Assembly (NCBI GenBank): GCA_036736205.1
Contig: DAINMX010000066.1
Span: 1 to 28,118, forward strand
From: XYA12-FULL-58-9 sp001798605
GTDB lineage: Bacteria; Myxococcota; XYA12-FULL-58-9
Reading direction: 5' to 3'
DNA length: 28,118 nucleotides
Of the stretch, positions 6,864 to 13,365 are shown in pieces (the stretch's first letter is position 1; every line of letters starts with the position of its first letter). Both the position numbers and the translations under genes were made by a program. The notes beneath the pieces were generated by a model. It did no database searches. It was given only the letters and a program-made list of their open reading frames with translations, and was not told the origin of the DNA.

Positions 6864-8245
6864 TGTCGCGAGCGGTGGTGCCCATCGTTGCATTGGTAGG
6901 AAGGCCCAACGTCGGCAAGTCGACGTTGTTCAACCGTTTGGTTGGCAAGCGTGCCGCGCTCGTCGATGACCGCCCGGGAGTGACCCGGGATCGGTTGTTC
7001 GGTGAAATGCATCACGCGGGCAAGGTGGTGCGGGTGGTAGATACCGGCGGCTACGACCCCTCGAACGAGGGCGATTTCACCGCGATGATTCGCGACCAAG
7101 CGCACCTGGCCATTGACGAGGCGGATCTGGTGATCTTTGTTCTCGATGGTCAAGCGGGGCTTGTGCCCATCGATTCCGAAATTGCGAGCATACTGCGTAA
7201 GTCTGGCAAGCCAACCTTGGCGGTGGCCAACAAGCTCGACGTGGTCGAGCACGACGGGCGACTCTCTGATTTGTTCGGCCTTGGATTCGAGCCCATTGGC
7301 CTAAGCGCAGAGCACGGTCGTGGGGTGGGGGATCTCGCCGAGCTGTTGGTTGAAATGCTCGATCCTCCTGACGTCAACCTGGTCAGCCAACAGCCGTTGC
7401 CTGTGGCTGCGGAAGAACCGACGCCAGGCCATGCTACATCTGTGGAGTGGCAGGGAGGGCCGATTCGTGTGGCAGTGATCGGCCGGCCGAACGCCGGCAA
7501 GTCATCATTGGTCAACCAGCTCTTGGGAGAGAAACGGGTGTTGGAGAGCGAAATTCCGGGCACCACGCGGGATGCCATTGATGCTGAGCTCGAGTACGAA
7601 GGGCAGGAGTTCGTTCTCGTGGATACCGCGGGCCTTCGGCGCAAGCGTTCCATTGCGGACAGGCTTGAGCATTTCGCGGTGATGAGCGCCGTGCGGGGAC
7701 TCGACTCAGCCGACGTCGCGTTGGTGGTGATGGACGCTTCGGTACCGGTGAGCGAGCAGGACGCCAAGGTCGTCGCCTTAGCCCATGAACGTGGCAAAGG
7801 TGTGATCCTGGTCGCCAACAAGTGGGATCTGATCCCCGGCGAGGAGGCCGGCCGCGAATACGTTGAGCTCGCTCGCATTCGCCTGCCGTTTGTGGACTAC
7901 GCGCCCTTGCGCCGGACCTCGGCTCGCACCGGGCACGGGGTGCAGAGGCTCCTTGGCCTCGTCGTTCAGGCGCAGCGGGAGCGCCACCGCCGCGTCTCTA
8001 CCAGCGAGCTCAATCGCTTTTTCAAAGAGGTGGTGGACATCCATCCGCCCCCCGTAAGCCGTGGCAAACGACCTCGCCTGTTCTATGTTTCTCAGCCGTT
8101 GGTGCGACCGCCAACCTTCATTTGTGCGGCGAGCCACGCCGACGAAATTCCGCCGTCCTATCGACGCTATCTCATCAACACCATTCGCGAACGATACGGT
8201 TATTCAGCCACCCCTATCTGGGTGAAGTTTCGCGGACGGAAATAG
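6860..8245 (+). CDS. der: GTPase Der (EngA), double-GTPase ribosome assembly factor
   Basis: Der has two tandem GTPase domains and is needed for 50S subunit assembly. In 461 residues, domain 1 has GRPNVGKS (14-21), DTGG and NKLD. Domain 2, from about residue 203, has GRPNAGKS, DTAGLRRK and NKWD. A C-terminal KH-like domain of ~110 residues ends in the family's NTIRERYGYSATPIWVKFRGRK-type block. Two adjacent ATGs (6860 and 6863) follow GGAGG at 6854-6858; the second has the better spacing. The gene overlaps era by 4 bp. In E. coli der follows yfgM-bamB. Here those partners lie further along (11195-13350), beyond a block on the opposite strand. The gene is convergent with the RNase E/G gene, with no obvious terminator in the 77 bases between them. 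Confidence 0.97.
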   Translation: MMSRAVVPIVALVGRPNVGKSTLFNRLVGKRAALVDDRPGVTRDRLFGEMHHAGKVVRVVDTGGYDPSNEGDFTAMIRDQAHLAIDEADLVIFVLDGQAGLVPIDSEIASILRKSGKPTLAVANKLDVVEHDGRLSDLFGLGFEPIGLSAEHGRGVGDLAELLVEMLDPPDVNLVSQQPLPVAAEEPTPGHATSVEWQGGPIRVAVIGRPNAGKSSLVNQLLGEKRVLESEIPGTTRDAIDAELEYEGQEFVLVDTAGLRRKRSIADRLEHFAVMSAVRGLDSADVALVVMDASVPVSEQDAKVVALAHERGKGVILVANKWDLIPGEEAGREYVELARIRLPFVDYAPLRRTSARTGHGVQRLLGLVVQAQRERHRRVSTSELNRFFKEVVDIHPPPVSRGKRPRLFYVSQPLVRPPTFICAASHADEIPPSYRRYLINTIRERYGYSATPIWVKFRGRK

Positions 8246-8322
8246 CGGGAGGGATCGACCCGAGTGGGATGGCGCGCCCGTAGATTTCCACAAACAGGCC
8301 ACCTGCTGGACAGGACCCACAA

Positions 8323-10389
8323 TCAACCGCCGAAAAGACGCTTGATGAAGCCACCAAGGCCGCCCTTTTTTTGCACCGGCGGCGGGGGAGGCGGGAGAGG
8401 CGGGGGGGCCGCTTTGGTGCCGCTCATGGCGGCGCTCGCGATGTTGGCGATCTCGGCGACTGAAGTGGGCCGATTCTGGCGTGGCGCCCGGCGTCGACGT
8501 TTGCGCGGCGGTCGTGAACCCCCCGTCCTTTTCTCTGCTTGCGAATCACTGGCGCGGAAGGTGTCCAGATCGATGAGCTCGAACGTGGGCATTGCCAGAG
8601 CTGATGGGCTGTCTTGCCCCGCGTCGCGTTCGTTGGCTCCGCTGCCCCTGTTTCTGCCACCGCGACCACGCCGACGTTTGTTGTCGTTGTTGTCGTTGTT
8701 GTCGTTGTTGTCGTTGTTGTATGTGCTCATCTCTTCGTCCTCGTCCTCGTCCTCGTCGTCATCTTCGGTTTCGTCCAACTCGGGTTCGGGGTTCATGTCT
8801 GCTCGGCTGGTCTTCTTGCGCCGCCGGCTATGTGTGCTGTCTGTGTTGTCGCTGCTCCTTTGGTTTTCCCCATCATCAGGGGGACCGAAATCGGGTTCCG
8901 GCAGGGCAACAATCTCGGCGTTGGGGTCGGTTTCAAAGTCAATGTGGTCCTGCCCCGCGGCCAAAGTCGAGTCGGCGGCGATGACCAACTGCACGTGGAA
9001 ACGTCGCTCGAGCTCGGCGACGTCGTTGATCTTCCCACCCAACAGGCGGTTGGCTGCCTCTGCCTCGGTCCGCACCCGCGCAGATTTGAGATCGCCATGA
9101 GCTGCCCGATCGGCGATGCGGCGGAGAATCGCGACAGCGTGGGAATCGGGAGTAAGCACGCGGCCTGTGCCTGTGCAGGTGGGGCAGGCACAGAACACAC
9201 TTGCACCGAGAGCGCTGCGCAACCTTTGGCGGGTGAGCTCGAGAGTGCCATTGGGGGAAATGTGCCCGATCTTGATGCGTGCCTTGTCGTTTTTGAGCGC
9301 CTCGCGCATGGTCCGTTCGACATCCCGATTGTGGCGGCGCGAAAGCATGTCAATGAAATCGATGATAACGATACCACCTAGGTCGCGCAGGCGCAGTTGT
9401 CGTGCAACTTCACCGGCTGCCTCGAGGTTGGTCCGCAACGCGGTCTCTTCGTGACCACCGTTTTTCTGCTTGCCGCTGTTGACGTCGATTGCCACCAAGG
9501 CCTCGGTGGGCTCGATGACCAACGATCCCCCGGAGGGCAGTGAAACCCTGGGCGTATACAACTGATCAATCTGCTCTTCGATACGGTAGTGATGAAAGAT
9601 TGGCCGACGTTCGACGTAGCGGGTGAGGGAGTCTTTTTGCTTGGGCATCACCAAGTGCATGTACTCTGCGGCCCTATCGAAAGCTTCGTCGGAGTCGAGA
9701 ACGATCTCGTCGACCTCCGTGGAGAGATAGTCGCGCAAGGTACGGATGATGACGTCTTGCTCTTTGAGAATGAGCGCCGCACCCTTGGCCTTCGCTTCCT
9801 CCTTGAGGATGTTGTCCCACATACGGGTGAGGAGCTTCAGATCTCGATTGAGATCGGTCTTGGTTCGGTCCATACCAGCGGTGCGGATGATGACGCCCAT
9901 GCCATCGGGGATGGCGAGATTCGCGACCTTCTCGCGCATGTCCTTGCGCGCTTTTTCATCCTCGATCTGACGGGAAACTCCGCGTCGATTGGCACCAGGC
10001 ATTAACACCACATAGCGACCAGCCAGGGATAAATAGGTGGTGAGGACTGCGCCCTTGCTACCCACTTCATCCTTTTCCACTTGAACCAGGACCGGTTGGC
10101 CCTTTTGCAGCAGGCTGTCAATGCGGTACGGATCGGCGTCCTTCTTCCGTGCGAGCTTGGGATCGACCTCTCCGGCGGTGAGAAAGCCCTCCTTGTCGGC
10201 ACCGTAGTTGACAAATGCGGCATTGAGGGACGGCTCAACAGCGCGGACAATACCTTTGTAAATGTTTCCCTTATTCTTGTTGACGCCACGGGTCTCAATA
10301 TCGAGGTTCTGCAGGGTGCCGGTCCCGTCGAGGATCGCGATGCGCACCTCTTCTGGATCAACGGCGTTGATAATCATCTTGCGTGCCAT
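8323..10389 (-). CDS. RNase E/G-family endoribonuclease with long disordered tail
   Basis: This single-strand-specific endoribonuclease acts in mRNA decay and rRNA/tRNA processing. From the ATG at 10389 it has 688 residues. The N-terminal MARKMIINA start and the S1 RNA-binding region (GIVRAVEPSLNAAFVNYG) match the family. Catalytic Asp302 and Asn304 lie in AIDVNSG, Asp344 in IIDFIDM, and the Zn-link Cys402/Cys405 in CPTC. From about residue 500 the sequence is disordered: an acidic Asp/Glu tract, an Asn/Asp tandem repeat, two Arg-rich patches, a short PTFELIDLDTF segment and a poly-Pro linker. It ends in GFIKRLFGG, a candidate amphipathic membrane or partner site. The tail resembles RNase E in design, but the sequence does not decide between the names rne and rng. 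An upstream GTG at 10422 adds 11 non-family residues and was rejected. Confidence 0.95.
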   Translation of the reverse strand: MARKMIINAVDPEEVRIAILDGTGTLQNLDIETRGVNKNKGNIYKGIVRAVEPSLNAAFVNYGADKEGFLTAGEVDPKLARKKDADPYRIDSLLQKGQPVLVQVEKDEVGSKGAVLTTYLSLAGRYVVLMPGANRRGVSRQIEDEKARKDMREKVANLAIPDGMGVIIRTAGMDRTKTDLNRDLKLLTRMWDNILKEEAKAKGAALILKEQDVIIRTLRDYLSTEVDEIVLDSDEAFDRAAEYMHLVMPKQKDSLTRYVERRPIFHHYRIEEQIDQLYTPRVSLPSGGSLVIEPTEALVAIDVNSGKQKNGGHEETALRTNLEAAGEVARQLRLRDLGGIVIIDFIDMLSRRHNRDVERTMREALKNDKARIKIGHISPNGTLELTRQRLRSALGASVFCACPTCTGTGRVLTPDSHAVAILRRIADRAAHGDLKSARVRTEAEAANRLLGGKINDVAELERRFHVQLVIAADSTLAAGQDHIDFETDPNAEIVALPEPDFGPPDDGENQRSSDNTDSTHSRRRKKTSRADMNPEPELDETEDDDEDEDEDEEMSTYNNDNNDNNDNNDNKRRRGRGGRNRGSGANERDAGQDSPSALAMPTFELIDLDTFRASDSQAEKRTGGSRPPRKRRRRAPRQNRPTSVAEIANIASAAMSGTKAAPPPLPPPPPPVQKKGGLGGFIKRLFGG
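8678..8720 (-). repeat. 9-bp tandem repeat in the RNase E/G tail
   Basis: The plus-strand unit TTGTTGTCG repeats about 4.8 times without error. On the coding strand it gives an Asn-Asn-Asp-type repeat. The unit is a multiple of three, so slippage would change tail length without a frameshift. Confidence 0.9.
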
Positions 10390-10494
10390 GTAGTCACATT
10401 CTCTATTCGGCGCTCGGTACACCGTTCATTTTATGGGCTCTCCAGTTTCCACCGGAAGCGTGAGACCTCCACCATTTCGGCGCGACCTGGGCGA

Positions 10495-11103
10495 TCACTC
10501 TCCGAACAAGCTCACCACCACACCCAAACGCAGGTGGAGGGTGGCGTATGCTGGGTTACCGAGTAGGTCAGTTTCAAACACAGGGTAATACCTCACGACG
10601 GCTCCCGCCAACAACCATCGAAATGGGAGCACATCAATTCCCAGTCCCAACATAGGGACCAGCTCCGGATTGAAAGTCGGGCCGCGCTCAGGTGCAAGAA
10701 CCACCCGGGCGATCCCTGCCTCCACGAACGGGGACACATTTAGCACGTCGAGGCTGTAGGTCAATGACCCACCGACGGCTGTTGCAGAAAAAGCTGGGGT
10801 GTGCCGCGAGAAACTCTTCTGGTCAATGTGGACCTGCAACCACAACTGTTCGGTGAACCCCACAGCAACGGTGGCGGCGCCGAGCAGCCCCCACGCGTCT
10901 TCGGCGAAGGACTGGGACAGGACTGCAGCGCCCGGCTCCAGTGTCACTCGAATGTCGCCGAGGTCCGCATTGGCTGCAGTGGGCCAGGCCGCCAGTGCCA
11001 GTGCCAGTGCCAGTGCCAGTGCAAAAAAGAGCGGACTGCAGGGCATGTCTGCGGCGTAATGGTCAACAGGAAGGAGTCTTGGCGATTGGGTGGGTGGATT
11101 CAT
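10495..11103 (-). CDS. Secreted beta-barrel-like protein with repeat-encoded signal peptide
   Basis: I do not recognise a specific family. From the ATG at 11103 it has 202 residues; from the alternative ATG at 11046 it has 183. Neither start has a clear ribosome binding site. The later one would leave the signal peptide without a positive N-terminus, so I lean to 11103. The hydrophobic core is an Ala-Leu alternation, followed by AAWPTAANA as a likely signal peptidase I site. The mature part has alternating Gly/aromatic stretches (LWLQVHID, SLTYSLDVLNVSPFVEAG, LHLRLGVVVSLFG) that suggest a small outer-membrane barrel. It lies upstream of the RNase E/G gene on the same strand with a 105-base gap, and is divergent from the YfgM-like gene. 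The frame is open further upstream to 11259, but that part overlaps the divergent gene. Confidence 0.65.
   Translation of the reverse strand: MNPPTQSPRLLPVDHYAADMPCSPLFFALALALALALAAWPTAANADLGDIRVTLEPGAAVLSQSFAEDAWGLLGAATVAVGFTEQLWLQVHIDQKSFSRHTPAFSATAVGGSLTYSLDVLNVSPFVEAGIARVVLAPERGPTFNPELVPMLGLGIDVLPFRWLLAGAVVRYYPVFETDLLGNPAYATLHLRLGVVVSLFGE
10991..11022 (-). repeat. Hexanucleotide tandem repeat encoding the signal-peptide core
   Basis: Five perfect copies of GCCAGT plus GC on the plus strand encode an alternating Ala-Leu run in the signal peptide of the gene at 10495-11103. Gain or loss of a unit would add or remove one Leu-Ala pair and stay in frame. Confidence 0.9.
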
Positions 11104-11134
11104 GGCATTCGGATCGTGAAGCAATGTAGTTGGG

Positions 11135-11165
11135 AGTATAGCAATTTGTTCCTCTTCGCGATAAT
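11135..11165. promoter_or_regulatory. Divergent promoter region with two -10-like hexamers
   Basis: Read on the minus strand, 11140-11135 is TATACT, a five-of-six match to the -10 consensus. It is placed to transcribe the secreted barrel gene from about 11128. On the plus strand GATAAT (11160-11165) is also five of six and would start the YfgM-like transcript about 20 bases before its start codon. Neither has a good -35 at 16-18 bases, so both are tentative. Confidence 0.3.
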
Positions 11166-11194
11166 AGGCCGGCTGCCGACAGGAGGAACAAGCC

Positions 11195-12127
11195 GTGGCC
11201 CGAAAAACTAAGATGCAGTCCCGCAAGGAGCTACTAAAAAAAGACGACGCTTTCATCAATGCGGCGAATCAGGGGGCCCAGTGGGTGTCCAGCAATCGCT
11301 TGCAGGTCATTGTGGGCGTCGTTTTGGTCGTGGGTGTGATTCTCGGCACTTGGGGTGCTGTCGAGTATTTCCGCGTCCGGGATGAGCGAGCCTCGGTCCT
11401 GTACAAGCGCGCCCTGGTGCTTATGGACGGCGAGATCCTTGCCGAAGGTAGCGAGGATGTGCCGAACCCCGATGGCATCGAGCCCACTTTTGCAACAGAG
11501 AAGGAAAAATGGGAAGCGACGCGAGCGCAGCTAGAGAAGGTCATTGCCGAGGCCAAGGGCAGCGGCGTCGCCAAGCTTGCGGCGTTCTTGGCCGCCGATT
11601 TGAGCGAAAAGCTCGATGAGACCGTGAAAGCTGAGGAACAGTTCCTCGCCTTGGTCAAAGATCTTTCCAACAACGACAGCCTGTTCTTCTTGGCGGTTGA
11701 GCGAGCCGCCTACCTGCAGGAAGCGCGCGGCGACGCCGAAGGTGCCCTGCGCACCCTTGGCAAACTCGTCAACGTCGATGGGGGGTTCTACGCCGACATC
11801 GCATCGTTTCATCAAGCCCGCCTCTACATGGCCAAGGGCGAGTCGACCCGTGCCAAGAATCTTCTCGAGCGGGTCGAGGAAAAATACCCGTCGTCATCGG
11901 TGATGGACGAGGTCAAGGCGCGATTGGCGATCTTGCCAGTGGAGGCTGAGTCCAAATCCGAGGTAGGGGAGGGTGCAAAGGTCGAGCCGAAGGTTGACGC
12001 GGCGGTCGACGCAACGGATGTGGCGAAGGTTGGCGCAACGGATGAGGCGAAGGTTGACGCAACGGTTGAGGCGAAGGTCGACACAACGGATGACGACGCA
12101 AACGCTAATCCTGGGCTTGAACCGTGA
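11195..12127 (+). CDS. YfgM-like membrane-anchored TPR protein
   Basis: This 310-residue inner-membrane protein faces the periplasm. After a basic cytoplasmic N-terminus of ~35 residues there is one membrane segment (about 36-58, LQVIVGVVLVVGVILG). A helical TPR-like domain with AAYLQEARGDAEGALRTLG and SFHQARLYMAKGESTRAKNLL follows. The architecture and the adjacent BamB-like gene match YfgM, a partner of the SecYEG translocon and periplasmic chaperones in E. coli. The last ~60 residues are an imperfect Lys-Val-Asp-Ala-Thr repeat, probably disordered. The GTG start has AGGAGG (11181-11186) 8 bases upstream. It overlaps the next gene by the four bases GTGA, indicating translational coupling. 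The family call rests on architecture and context more than on sequence identity. Confidence 0.75.
   Translation: MARKTKMQSRKELLKKDDAFINAANQGAQWVSSNRLQVIVGVVLVVGVILGTWGAVEYFRVRDERASVLYKRALVLMDGEILAEGSEDVPNPDGIEPTFATEKEKWEATRAQLEKVIAEAKGSGVAKLAAFLAADLSEKLDETVKAEEQFLALVKDLSNNDSLFFLAVERAAYLQEARGDAEGALRTLGKLVNVDGGFYADIASFHQARLYMAKGESTRAKNLLERVEEKYPSSSVMDEVKARLAILPVEAESKSEVGEGAKVEPKVDAAVDATDVAKVGATDEAKVDATVEAKVDTTDDDANANPGLEP
11987..12094 (+). repeat. Imperfect 24-bp tandem repeat in the YfgM-like C-terminus
   Basis: Three 24-base units run at 12023-12046, 12047-12070 and 12071-12094, built on GCGAAGGTTGACGCAACGG with a variable end. A 36-base unit (11987-12022), which looks like the same unit with 12 extra bases, precedes them. 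They encode KV[D/G][A/T]T-type octapeptides. Confidence 0.85.
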
Positions 12128-13350
12128 GCGGCGTCCTTCTACTCGCGGGCCTTCTGCTGTCGAGTCCCACAGGCCGAGATGACGATGAACTCACCGCGGT
12201 GAAAAATGCTCCGCGCCAGGTGGATGCGTCCCGACAACAGATATTCAGCCTCGCTTGGCGCCGACCCATGGTGCGCACAGGCCTCCATCGTCAGGTTGGC
12301 ACGTCCTTTGGCGCGCCGGCTCTTTCACGAGTGGATGACATCGTGGTCGCAGCATCTGGGGAAGGCGATGTCCGCGCACTCCGGGTCAAAGATGGGACCG
12401 TGGTGTGGGAGTTCCATCACCGTGCGTCCTTTGAGACTTCGATCGTCATCATTGATGCGACGGAAGATCCCAACGGCAGTCCCGATGAGCTCGCAATCCT
12501 CGGAGCCCGGGACGGTGAGTTGTTTGCCCTTGAGGTGCCGACCGGCAAAGTCCGGTGGCAAGAGACACTCGAAGGAGATCCGCGCGCCCCGGCACAATCT
12601 TTGGGCGAGCAATTGCTGGTAACCACTTCGGCCAACAAGCTCTACGTCCTTGACTCGCATAGCGGCAACATTGAGTGGAGCAAAGGCCGACCCATGCCGA
12701 ACGGTCTCACCGTCGTGGGGCATGCGATGGCGCTGGCTCAAGATGGCGTGGTTTATACTTCATTCTCTGATGGTTACGCCGAAGCCTACCGGCTCGCAGA
12801 TGGCTCTGCTGTGTGGTCGAGTCCTCTCTCCATTGGTGGCGGTGATTTTGTCGATGCCGACGCGGATCCTGTCATTGTTGGCGACAAGGTCATCTTCGCG
12901 TCCTACTCCGATGGCATCTACGGTCTCAACATTCGTGACGGCCAGGCCGCCTGGCATCGCCGGGCACCAGCTGTGACCCGGCTGGTTCCGTTCAACAAGA
13001 TGGTCATTGCTGCCAGTGCTGACGGTTATCTCTGGGGCCTTGAACAAGAAGATGGCACCATGGTCTATCGCACCCGTTTTGCTTCTGGCGACATTTCGCG
13101 CATGGTGGTCCGCGACAATCTCGTTGTTCTCAATGCCGGCGAGAGCGGCCTCGTGGTGTTCGACGGTTACAGCGGCAAGCCCCTGCAGGCCGCTGGATAC
13201 GGTGAGCCGTTTGCAGGTGATCTCGCCTGGGAGGGCGAAGAACTCGCCTTTGTTGCGGCCTCTGGCTACCTCTACCTGCACCGCATGGTGGTCGCGCCTT
13301 CACCCGCGTTGCAGCCGACACCGTCGTCCCCGTCAGCATCTCTGCGTTAG
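12124..13350 (+). CDS. bamB: BamB-like PQQ-repeat beta-propeller protein
   Basis: BamB is a beta-propeller accessory protein of the BAM machine, which folds outer-membrane proteins from the periplasm. The 408 residues contain about seven blade repeats of the Asp-Gly-x-x-x-Trp type: DGTVVWEF, TGKVRWQE, SGNIEWSK, DGSAVWSS, DGQAAWHR, DGTMVYRT and SGKPLQAA. A short hydrophobic N-terminus (VLLLAGLLLSS) can act as a signal sequence, but it holds no cysteine. The lipid anchor of classical BamB is therefore absent, at least from this start. The GTG start overlaps the YfgM-like gene by four bases. The C-terminus ends in a Pro/Ser-rich tail. With YfgM upstream and der in the same neighbourhood, the context supports BamB. 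Another PQQ-like propeller role remains possible. Confidence 0.75.
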   Translation: MSGVLLLAGLLLSSPTGRDDDELTAVKNAPRQVDASRQQIFSLAWRRPMVRTGLHRQVGTSFGAPALSRVDDIVVAASGEGDVRALRVKDGTVVWEFHHRASFETSIVIIDATEDPNGSPDELAILGARDGELFALEVPTGKVRWQETLEGDPRAPAQSLGEQLLVTTSANKLYVLDSHSGNIEWSKGRPMPNGLTVVGHAMALAQDGVVYTSFSDGYAEAYRLADGSAVWSSPLSIGGGDFVDADADPVIVGDKVIFASYSDGIYGLNIRDGQAAWHRRAPAVTRLVPFNKMVIAASADGYLWGLEQEDGTMVYRTRFASGDISRMVVRDNLVVLNAGESGLVVFDGYSGKPLQAAGYGEPFAGDLAWEGEELAFVAASGYLYLHRMVVAPSPALQPTPSSPSASLR

Positions 13351-13365
13351 CGGGGCTTTCTCTCC

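Noticed and set aside
8264..9381. Plus-strand open frames with Ser/Val/Leu runs
   Set aside because: They are antisense to the low-complexity tail of RNase E/G; the runs come from its acidic and Asn-rich codons.
10991..12094. Short repeats considered as a CRISPR array
   Set aside because: The units are 6 and 24 bases, directly adjacent without spacers, and in frame within genes.
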